Part shown: in pieces, positions 56,101 through 64,000 of the stretch
How the letters are laid out: every line of letters begins with the position of its first letter
How positions within the stretch are numbered: the stretch's first letter is position 1
DNA from: Clytia hemisphaerica
Lineage: Eukaryota > Cnidaria > Hydrozoa > Leptothecata > Clytiidae
Reading direction: 5' to 3'
Assembly: GCA_902728285.1 (NCBI GenBank)
Contig: CACVBU010000249.1
Location: 1-64,000 of the forward strand
DNA: 64,000 nt
The notes under the pieces: generated by a model
The model's input: the letters and a program-made list of their open reading frames with translations, nothing else
Told to the model about the DNA's origin: nothing
The model's database searches: none
Position numbers and translations under genes: made by a program

Positions 56101-59100
56101 TTTGACCAAAAATGAAAGACAGATAATCAAAGAATGGTGTAAGGAAGCCGAAAAAATGAATGCTAAAATCAAGGAAGACAACACAAAATGGAAAGTCCGG
56201 GGGAGCCCGCGAAAAAAACTCTATTTCAAAAAGATCATTGTAAAAAGTACGAGCGGTTTATAGAGGCCCATGTGTCTTCACGGTGGCCTGCAAACCTGTA
56301 AAGCTTTATTATTATTATTATTAAAAAGATCATAAAGAATATCAAACTTACGTCACTTCTTCAAACAAACCAGTGGCATCATCCAAATTAGGTCTTCGCG
56401 GTAACGTTGGTAACAAGATACCTATAAGTGGCAAGAATGGTTACATAGCCTTAGAGGCTTGTGACTTTTTGACAGACTCAGTGGCTTGGCATTTAATCTC
56501 TTTTCAACATCAATACTGCCGGGACTATGCAACTAGAAACATTATTGAAATGGAAAGCTCATCCAAGTGCTCCTAATCTACTGGTCTAATCGTCAATTAA
56601 AAGTTAGCTTAGTGAGTGAAGAGATCTGAGTTATGCAGAAGTAAACTTGAAATTCGTATCATAATTGTAAAGGTGTATTTGCAATAAGCACAAAACCGCT
56701 ATCTAATTCCAAAAATTTTAGTCTTTTTTGTTACCGCTGAATATTTTCAAATATATACTTTTTTAAAGAACAGTTTAGACCTGAAAGCCTAAAAATTTTG
56801 AAACATAAAGCAGCCGAAACGAATAGCTGAATCTAACCTGCTTTAGTGTCATATCTGGCATCATTCAGTTTATCGATGGACGTCTTGGAGATGGATTTGG
56901 TCATGGGTGAGTGGTTGCGGAGAAGTGATTCTTGTGAAATTTGCGGTGGTACTGGTAAAGGCGACGCTGGTGAAAAGAGAACAATCAATTTTACCCTTTG
57001 TTTTCATTTTCGGTCAATTACTGTAAGCACTAACTTTTTTTTTAAATGTATCTTAATTGCTATGTATAATTAATATATACTGAATGTTTCTATTTATGGC
57101 ACCGTTTTCCATTGAAGCGGCCGTGTAAAAAATTTGGCCGATTTAAAAATTACCATAGACACAATATAAAAATTGAATGACAAATATTATTGTTCACTAT
57201 TGGGACTGAAGATTATTTATCACCTTAAAAGCAAAGTAATTGTGACGGGAACTATTTTTTTCGAAGTCAAAACCCACGAATTACAAATTTAGTCATTTTT
57301 TATCAAAACATTTGAAAAATCCATAGGAAAATAAAAGAAATGTGTCAAAAATAAGGCAAAACCGCGAAAACTAATTCCCAACGAAATGCAATTCTTCGAT
57401 TTTTTTTGACCGCTAAAATTAGTTCCCTTTAAGGTAATAAAATTGGTTCTTACGTTCAACATCATTTTCAGCCAATTGTCCTTGTTCATCTGTTGTCACT
57501 ACACTCATACTCCTTGATGATCGATTTCCTGAGCCTCTTGATTCAATATCATCCCCGATTTCTTGATCCCGATCCGGATCGGGTGAATCGGGTGACCCTC
57601 TCCGACAAAACCGATCAAACGAATCAGCTCGGTAAAGCTCATAATCATCATCATTCTCTTCATAATGATGGTATATGGAGTTTGAGGGAGGTTGGGGCGA
57701 GAGACGACCGGGCTGATTCGATTCTGAATGGAATAGAGGATAAAAATTTTTTCAATAGCACAGTTACATTTCATCAAAAATAAGCTAATAGTGGCTAAAA
57801 AACTCTTGATAAGCTCCCATAGCTATGGCCAGAGAAATTTGGCGACGATAAATGACACATAAAAGAATGTAAAGAATGTATTTTGCAGATTTCGTAGAGG
57901 TCTTCTCAGGCAGCACCTATGATTGAAAAATAGCTAGGCTTTAAGAATACTTTGACAATTTTTTTTCTCACAATTCTAGTTCTTCTTACTGGTACTGCCA
58001 AATGTGCTAGATGATATCTCCGAGCTGTTTACATATTAAGCATGAGATTTGTAGTTTTTGGAACTTAAATTTCATGCTGTCAGAATTAACGACAGTTTCT
58101 TTCTTCTATAGTGGAGTTTCCATAACTCGAACACGCACAGGGAACCACAATCTGTTCGAGTTATGGAGTAAGGTTTATAAGACATTGTTAACTGAAGGGA
58201 TCATAAAACTTGTTCGAGTTAAGGAGATATTCGAGTAATAGAGGTTCGAGTAGAGGAGACTCCACTGTTATATGCTTACCAGTCTTATCTTCCAGTTTCA
58301 ATCGTACCATATCATTCGACGTGCCATCGATATTGTCCGAAATTGAAAATACTGCTTCTATAAAAAAGAAAAAACATTTAGACATTTAGAAGAAAGTTTT
58401 ACTACATGTATTGCAATGATTATAACATAAAGCATCAACTTGAAGGTTTCAAGAGCTCATAAAAAGAAATGTAGTAAGGCTAAAACTTTAGCTTTAGTTT
58501 CTTTAGTTGGTTCATACTTTCAATTTCAGCGATGTCTTTTTCAGTTTTGGTTTCAGCAGTTTCGTCATAAGTTGCCAGGAACTCACGGTATTCAAAATCA
58601 CCCTGAAAAATTGAAAAAAATAGGGTACATTTCATTAGCATGGTGACAATGTGGGGGGGGGCAGGGGCAGCGGCAACGGCCGTTTTTTCGGAGTACCGGA
58701 GTACCGAAAGACAGTTAGTTAGTTAGTTAGTTTTAGCTAAAAGGAGCAGAAATACCCGAAAAATTTTCGAATCTTTCTCACGGACGCCAAAGTTTCTAAA
58801 TTTGCCTTCCCAGTTTGCCCATAGGTGGATTAACTAGATATGTAATAAACATTTCAGGCTAGAAATTCACAAAATATAAGAGCAACATAAAAATGTAATT
58901 TTGAAATCAGGTAGAAATTAAGATTAAGACATAGAGAGATGAGCTTGAAAATGCATACATGGACGAGACATTTTGGGTGGAATATAAACGAAATCGAGAT
59001 TGAGAGGTTCCACACTTAAGAAGATATCTTACCGTTGAAAAACTCTTCATCATTGGATCTTGTGTTTTCAAAATGCCCGACGAAGGAGAGGTGAGCGTTG

Positions 59101-60573
59101 ATTGGCTGTTCGATGGAGAGACGACTGGTGATTGGTTAGCTGGTGATCTTGTGGAAGGTGATTGGTTAGCTGGCGATTGTCTTGAAGGTGTTGAAGAAGA
59201 CGAGCCCTGTTATAGAGAAAGATGACAGTTTAAATCTTCTAACGTTTATTAGTTCATTAATAAGCAATCTATCTTTATCAAGAGGGCATTTTCTTTTACG
59301 AAAAGGGCTAAAATTCGCGAAAATCACGAAAGTTTTTGCTGCGAAAGTTTGTACGCCAAGAGTGTTTGAAGGTACATGATCATGAAAACATTGAGAACTG
59401 TCTTTAAACACGATGCAGCTTCTAAAAAACCCCAATTGAAGCGGCTCGAAAGAGATTGTTTGCGAACTTTCACTAGTCTAGTTATATTGAAGTCAGCTGT
59501 CCTGAATTAATAGAGTTGACAGAGTTATTTAATTACCTGTTTGGGGATCGTTCCTCTGAGAACTTTATCAGGAAGAGAAGATGAAGGAGGAAGAGAAGAT
59601 GGTGGAAGTACTTCTGGAAGATTCTTGGAGAAACTTTCTCTCGTTTTCTTCTTCTTCGTTTTCTTTTGAATGTGTGTCACCAAGTCGTCCGCTGGTTCGC
59701 TTACATCACTTCCAAGGCTTCGAGAATGTTCTGGATTAAGTAGAAAGCAATAGGATGGATGTTAATAAATTGTCTCATTTCAGAGCGACACTTGAAATAA
59801 AGGCAGAGTCGTGCATAAGGTATTCAGTTATCTCGATCGCTAATTCGAATATAAAATATTGTCTATAGTAGAGACGTACGGAATTATAGTGGGTGGGTGC
59901 TTCATAATTACTTTTCCTCGACGTGGACAGAAATTAAATCTAAATTATAGAACGATTCGAAGACTAGAAGTTGGAATGATGTAAATGCCAACTGTGTTAA
60001 GATTTCCCAGGGTTGCAAATCGAAGACAAAAGATATAATCTCAGAGTATTTCAAAACACCATGTAATCATTAATAAGAAGACCCTTTGAAAAACCCATTC
60101 ATCATACGAAACGTGCCCTCCCATAACGAAAGTAATGTCACATAATTATATTATATTTCTTTACATACTAGATAGGCTAACTACTTATAGATTTCTCATG
60201 GAAGCGTGTCCAATTTTGAATTCGACTAGTCTGCCAAGTTATTTTCTATTTTTCCTTAGATTTTCGAACGTCAAATTTCAAAACATTCGAATCGCGCTGT
60301 TGACGTCCAGAAATAAAAACAAGATGGTCCAGTCAAGTAGTTAGAGCAGTGCAAAGGAAAATCCAAAAAAAGTTCCTCTAAAGCCTTACCTGTCACTAAA
60401 TCAGGATATTTGCCTGAGCGGCGTCTACCTCCTTCGAGAAGTGTGATATCAGGTTGTTTCGGTTCTCTCTTGGTAGAAGTTTGTTGTGGTGGTGTCTTCT
60501 GTGGTTGTACTCTGATAATGACCTTTTCTTCTCTTAATACTGTATCGTGACCGTAATCCAGATATGGATCTTT
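47154..60573 (-). CDS. PLEKHM2: PLEKHM2 (SKIP)-like lysosome-kinesin adaptor, 5' end outside the window
   Basis: At least 23 exons (high to low): 60573-60390, 59730-59537, 59206-59033, 58602-58518, 58357-58280, 57723-57454, 56966-56838, 56421-56352, 54881-54821, 54750-54686, 54365-54272, 54015-53951, 53253-53171, 52848-52704, 52195-52120, 51540-51459, 50760-50698, 50435-50378, 50015-49911, 49299-49207, 48142-48026, 47627-47502 and 47282-47154 (stop). About 845 residues; phases agree at every junction except 56352/54881. The first seven exons encode a Ser/Pro-rich disordered region. A folded region follows, then a PH domain (YWERAFFALRGHYLYQYN to DEADDWLMNICQAVADA) and a C-terminal domain with ACGMVLTQNK and LFGCWQLLYQVPLQF. 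The QCGGC insert, CQAV and VLT positions match my memory of vertebrate PLEKHM2. The expected N-terminal RUN domain is not seen; it should lie upstream of 60573. Confidence 0.8.
50111..50358. mobile_element. 248-bp miniature element with AAAGCCGGTCTCCA ends
   Basis: AAAGCCGGTCTCCATTTTCGC is mirrored by CGAAAGTGGAGACCGGCTTT, allowing one mismatch. CGCGCGAAA words lie inside. Its right end is 19 bp from the exon 50378-50435 of the PLEKHM2-like gene. A sister copy starts at 63775. Confidence 0.8.
51061..51117. repeat. Inverted copy of window bases 1-58
   Basis: TAGTCTAGCAAGCTAGACG and the following AATTCAGACATA...AATAAAGCAAAAA match the reverse complement of the first 58 bases. In an intron of the PLEKHM2-like gene. 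Confidence 0.6.
53798..53940. mobile_element. pogo/Tigger-like miniature element, 143 bp
   Basis: Flanked by TA (53796-53797, 53941-53942). Left CAACGGAATCTCCGTAATTG and right AATTAAAGAAACTCTATTG are degraded versions of the CAGTGGAGTCTCC..ACTCGAAC ends. The internal GGAGTAAGGTTTATAAAGGC matches 58164-58183. Confidence 0.65.
54963..56323 (+). mobile_element. LINE-derived unit: tRNA-like head, ORF1, (TTA)n tail, no ORF2
   Basis: Begins at about 54963 with a tRNA-like promoter region (54963-55038: an A-box-like TGGCCGTAGCATGAATGG and a B-box-like GAGTTCGACCCC). A GC-rich leader follows, then an intact ORF1 at 55250-56263, a 40-base 3' segment and a (TTA)6 tail at 56306-56323. The flanking AAAAGTCGTAAAG (54951-54963) and AAAAGATCATAAAG (56324-56337) may be a diverged target duplication. 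No reverse transcriptase or endonuclease is present. It sits antisense in an intron of the PLEKHM2-like gene. The layout resembles half-LINEs that keep ORF1 only. Confidence 0.75.
55250..56263 (+). CDS. LINE ORF1-like protein (zinc finger, coiled coil, RNA-binding region)
   Basis: 337 residues from the first in-frame ATG (55250, AAAGATGG context). An N-terminal PHD-like zinc finger has the order C-x2-C, H-x2-C, C-x2-C (LQCRKCHRLVHYLCTELP to FQCQNC). A predicted coiled coil of about 80 residues follows (heptads such as MDTRITTLEKKIENIIEKKE). The C-terminal half is basic and RRM/CTD-like, with ARNLIFHGIDE, then IKITETQRIGKF and RPIKVTFTNEENK. This order is known from ORF1 proteins of CR1/L2-type LINEs, which bind RNA and assemble the transposition particle. 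The frame is fully open, suggesting recent arrival or selection. It reads opposite to the host gene. Confidence 0.8.
   Translation: MAEKIQENNQKSPSINDFCSPSKCIINEENALKDTLQCRKCHRLVHYLCTELPLYQIQICLSYKSRSFQCQNCTKIAPQVMERYNSNETSKIEGFKNEIKACENIMKRQDEEINYLKAQDVNVMVNEMKETMDTRITTLEKKIENIIEKKEEKRPPMSYAKITSKHIEKNIGDVIRKEKQEEQLIRSTARNLIFHGIDESTDETEEETKIEDEEFIHDKIIGQRLHLRNIKITETQRIGKFTKEREDKSRYRPIKVTFTNEENKNTVLQAITKEKRFPYRVTEDLTKNERQIIKEWCKEAEKMNAKIKEDNTKWKVRGSPRKKLYFKKIIVKSTSGL
58109..58267. mobile_element. pogo/Tigger-like miniature element, 159 bp
   Basis: TAGTGGAGTTTCCATAACTC on the left is mirrored by GGAGACTCCACTG on the right, with GTTCGAGT / ACTCGAAC words inside. A TA precedes the left end at 58107-58108. 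It lies only 13 bp from the PLEKHM2-like exon 58280-58357. Confidence 0.75.
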
Positions 60574-62424
60574 CTGTGAAGGGAAAAGTGAAACAATAAG
60601 AGAAACATTACATATTATTGAGATAAATTTGTACTGCACTGCACTGCCGCTGACCGAGGTTCGCAGCAACATGATACACAGTGTAGTGATTGAAACAAAT
60701 GTTAACGAAAATATATTTGTCCAATGAAATTCTTCTAAATCCAACTCTAACTAACTCTTCAATTTGTCAAGTTCTGTAGAAAAAAAAAAACTCTTCAAAT
60801 TTGGCATTGAACTCCGACAAGATTTGTAAAAGCATTTTTAGATTAATTTATTTTGACATTAATTTACAAGTTCTAACCAAATCAATTTAAATGTCTGTAC
60901 ATTATTTTATTCTTCTTAAAGTATTTTAGCCTGACAGATCACTGAAATCAACAAACGAAATTTTTTGAACAGCCAGGAGGTATTATATTCTCATTTAGAT
61001 ATGGAAATGAGTTTCGATTGATCTTTTTTTTGACAACTACTTGGAAATTAATAACTGATGTTATAATCAAATTACACTCCAGTCCTTTTTACCTAAGAGG
61101 ATTAGCTTGACTTTTAATAAAAAAGTCCTAGAGAAATTGATCACAATTCCAAGTCAATAACTTATTAATTAAAAATCTTTTTACAATAAACTGAAGTTCT
61201 CAATATGCATTTATTTCAATTTTTCAACCTCACAGTCATAAATACTAACTAGTTCTTGTCTTCAAGTCACCCACCGAATCCTATACTTTATTCTATTAAA
61301 AAAAGAACGTTCAGTAGTCACACTCCTGTATATTTAGAAGTAAGAATCTAATCCTGTTGTACAAAGTCCTCGATACCATATTCTAGGGTCAAAAATATTT
61401 GAATGGAGGGAAATAAATAAGGATGGGTCCGAAATTTTACCTCCTGATAAAAAGGTAATTTAGAAGCTAAAACAAGGCTATTTACAGAAATTCAGCTTGT
61501 GATAGCTGAAAATATTTCGAAAAACAAGTTGACTGACTGACCGTTGACCGTTGGACGTTCTTTCAAGAATAAGACGGAGAAGAAAAGTAAGCCTCCAGGT
61601 CTAGTTTCAGCAGTGGTGATAAACTAATCATTCAACTGATTAGAATAACCATTCACGTCATAAATAAATGAAAAGCTTTGGATTTCGATAAATGGAAAGG
61701 AAAGTAAAAATGAAATCTCGGTTACTCGATATCATAGACAAGTAGAGCTGATTTTTTTAGGATCAATTTATTCATTATCAAGTGAAAACTCTTTATATTT
61801 AAGAAAGAAGGTTGGCCGTTTGACGTTGTTTCAAAGGACTGACCAATACCAAAAGAAAACTAGGAAGAAAAGTAAGCATCCAGGTCTAGTTTAGTATGTA
61901 GTGGTGATAAACCATTCAAACCACTATAGGATAACCATGCACGTCATATAAAATAAACGAGAAAAACCTCTCGCACAAGCTTCCTGCAAACTAGGTCACA
62001 TTTATGTAATATATATGGGACAAATTCAAATGCATTTCTCTGTCAAAAAGCAATTTCAAAATACGATATTGGCAAGATATTGTCTTGTTCTGCAACTCGG
62101 TGAAACTTGATACGTTTAAGAACAAATATAAGCGAGCACGTGTTTGTTCTTGACAATGTAATAGCAAATACTCTTGAGACTACATTTACATAACATAAAA
62201 AAGTCCAATGGAAAACAGATTTAGTTATGTAATGACAAGAATTACAATGATGACGTCACTTTTCAATATCAAACTGTGTATTAGACTTTGACCGGATTAA
62301 TGTGCTTATAAACCTGGCAATGACTGGAAAAATGCCTTCTATTTTAATGGAGGATGAGTCTGGAATTTGCCCCACCAGATCTTGGCCCCATCAGATCTTG
62401 CAGAAATGAGCTTCAAGAAAAGAC

Positions 62425-62560
62425 TCCGGGGGGGGGGGGGCACTGACCTTGACGACCGACGGGGACGTGCCGCTGGAGTTTCAAAAGTCGATCCTGTCAG
62501 AAATGAAATTTGATGAAAAATAGACCCTGTCAAAAGAAAAATTCGATGAAAAACCTACCC
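62425..62560 (-). repeat. Partial copy of the 3610-3900 family
   Basis: A CCGGGGGGGGGGGG run, then GACGACCGACGGGGACGTGC, parallels GTCGACCGACGGGGGTGCTC at 3634. It then decays into GACCCTGTCA-like repeats. The opposite end is not seen. Confidence 0.6.
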
Positions 62561-62889
62561 TGTCAGATTCTATGTTAAAAACCTACTCTTTATACACGTT
62601 TTTCGCGTTTTTCGTGAAGTATAACGTGATATCAACATTTCCAGGCTAAAAAACTACAGCATTGCATAAACATTAAACCTCAATACCTGGAAAACCGACC
62701 AAGAGAATCGACGACGAGAGTTATGAAATTACAAAGTAAACATATCTTTAATATTATTCAAAATCATCACTCTCTACTTCCACAAAATGTGTTTCAAAGC
62801 TAGAAAGGTCATACAATATTATAGATGTACAAGAACAAATAGAACGCTAGAATTTCAGATATCCGTTTCCAGGATTACCTAGACTGCTG

Positions 62890-62957
62890 GCATCCACTAA
62901 CGGATTCGTGCTCCTTATATATACCTGGAGTTTTGTAGAGGTCTGCGATTCAGAATA
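62890..62957. repeat. Short copy of the 37073-37350 element
   Basis: CACTAACGGATTCGTGCTCC followed closely by GTTTTGTAGAGGTCTGCGAT: both ends of the 37073 element with the middle missing. Confidence 0.65.
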
Positions 62958-63343
62958 AGGATTACCGTATGCCGTAGGATCACATTCCGATTCCCGCTCT
63001 AGCATTACTAGCGCTTTTCCGGGATCATTCCGCTAGTTTTGCAGGGCATACCGGCAGAAAAAAGTGAATTAATCCAAGCTGGCAAATCATAAAACGCAAA
63101 AAAGAAGTAATGTTTTGATTATTTTTATAATCGGCCAACTTGTTTTATTCTTTTCAACTAGTCGGAACTACAATCAGGGTCATAATATATTGGCACTTTT
63201 GGCTAATTTACAATTTTTCGAAAATTGAAGTTCGAGCGAGAATGTCAATTTTTAGGCCTTCAACTTGATTTCATCAAGTATTTCGATCTGGGAGGGATTT
63301 ATGGGTTTCTAGGCTATATTTCAAGCCCTACTAGACCATTTTT

Positions 63344-63430
63344 GAACTTTTGGATCCTCAGATCCTAAGGTCCTAAGTCTTAAGGCTAGCGTTAAAACTC
63401 AGAGTTAAAACTCTACCCTTCGAACCTACT
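63344..63430. repeat. Repeat shared with 30235-30312 and, inverted, with 49337-49410
   Basis: CTTTTGGATCCTCAGATCCTAAGGTCCTA and ACTCAGAGTTAAAACTCTAC recur at 30243-30305. AACTCTGAGTTTTAACATTAGCC with AGGATCTCAAGATC near 49339 is the inverted relative. Part of a longer dispersed element. Confidence 0.6.
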
Positions 63431-63774
63431 TTAGAGCACTTACAAATCGATTGTGGTTTCAAAACACCCCGGTGAATTTCCCTTTTGTGCCAAATATTTT
63501 GTCCCTGATTGTAACTATCCATCTGTTTTCAAGTGGCAAGTGGAATGTTATAGCAGGAATCGGAATCTTATGTGATCCTACGGTAAGGTTCTCAAAATCA
63601 GAACTGATGAAGTCTAGGTTGGAAAGGACTATTTTGCAAGTATAAGCTTTAAAACGACGCTTTTACAAAGAGGACGAGAGGATGTCAATGAGACTAATAC
63701 AGAAGAGTCGAGAGTATTGTTCTGTTCTAAGCCTACAGCGGAATGTCTCAACGATATGGGAAGAAACAAAACAT

Positions 63775-64000
63775 AAAGCCCGATGTCCACTTTCGTGCGA
63801 AGCGCGCGAAAGATTTTTTCTTAACCGTTTTTGTCTGAAGAAAAGATTACGTCATAAAAAAGTTTCGCGCGAACAAAAAAAAAGTTGAAGGAAGTTCAAC
63901 TTTTTTCAACAGTTACGTCAATTTTGACCAATGGAATTGCTTCTTTTTTTAATCAACCAATGACGTTACAAATAACGTGAAAAGTTTCGCGCGCTTCGCG
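63775..64000. mobile_element. Miniature element cut by the window end (sister of 50111-50358)
   Basis: Starts AAAGCCCGATGTCCACTTTC and follows 50111-50358 through TTGCCTGAAGAAAAGATTAC-like, CGCGCGAA and CCAATGGAATTGCTTC words. The last bases, GCGCGCTTCGCG, mirror the GCGAAGCGCGCG near its left end, so only about 20 bp are missing. Confidence 0.75.

Larger units (their letters stand above)
60574..63774. other. Upstream intron(s) of the PLEKHM2-like gene; repeats only
   Basis: No RUN-domain exon or other gene could be supported. Holds a partial copy of the 3610 family (62425-62560), a copy of the 37073 element (62890-62957) and a repeat at 63344-63430 shared with 30235-30312. A similar AAGTAAGC(C/A)TCCAGGTCTAG word occurs twice (61587-61610, 61871-61895) within a loose local duplication of about 280 bp. 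Confidence 0.5.

Overview
This is a window of animal nuclear DNA: AT-rich, with genes split by GT-AG introns, and packed with short inverted-repeat transposons. I find no bacterial operons, no CRISPR array and no intact tRNA or rRNA. The genes (alpha-arrestins, a PLEKHM2/SKIP-like lysosome adaptor, a family 19 chitinase) indicate a metazoan. The high transposon load and the chitinase suggest an invertebrate such as a sponge, cnidarian or mollusc, but the phylum cannot be fixed from this sequence alone.

Layout. 1-9100: degraded mobile elements and one broken Myb/SANT-like gene on the minus strand, itself hit by a small transposon. 9658-12212: a 2.6 kb element with hAT-like ends. 12250-16344: repeats and a Penelope-like retroelement fragment. 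16345-43806: four plus-strand genes in a row, namely alpha-arrestin A (7 coding exons), a secreted GH19 chitinase (5 exons), alpha-arrestin B (5 exons) and a single-exon secreted clan GH-A glycosidase with two cysteine-rich modules. 43807-46500: repeats and one doubtful membrane-protein exon. 47154-60573: a minus-strand gene of at least 23 exons, PLEKHM2-like, complete at its 3' end and continuing beyond the window at its 5' end. 60574-64000: repeats and unassigned sequence.

Function. The chitinase and the GH-A enzyme both start with signal peptides and lie about 6 kb apart, so they may act together on extracellular polysaccharide. The arrestins share intron positions and phases and are clearly duplicates; only copy A keeps a PPxY tail for NEDD4-type ubiquitin ligases. 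The PLEKHM2-like protein would link lysosomal membranes to kinesin.

Most unusual: (1) eight tandem 125-bp copies of an intron end plus the first bases of the next exon in arrestin A, giving seven decoy splice acceptors that lead to a quick stop; (2) a 2.56 kb foldback-type element in a chitinase intron whose arms are opposed minisatellite arrays; (3) several elements with CAG-starting ends and exact 5-bp target duplications; (4) a LINE-derived unit with a tRNA-like head and ORF1 but no reverse transcriptase, inserted antisense in a PLEKHM2 intron where the flanking exons no longer match in phase.
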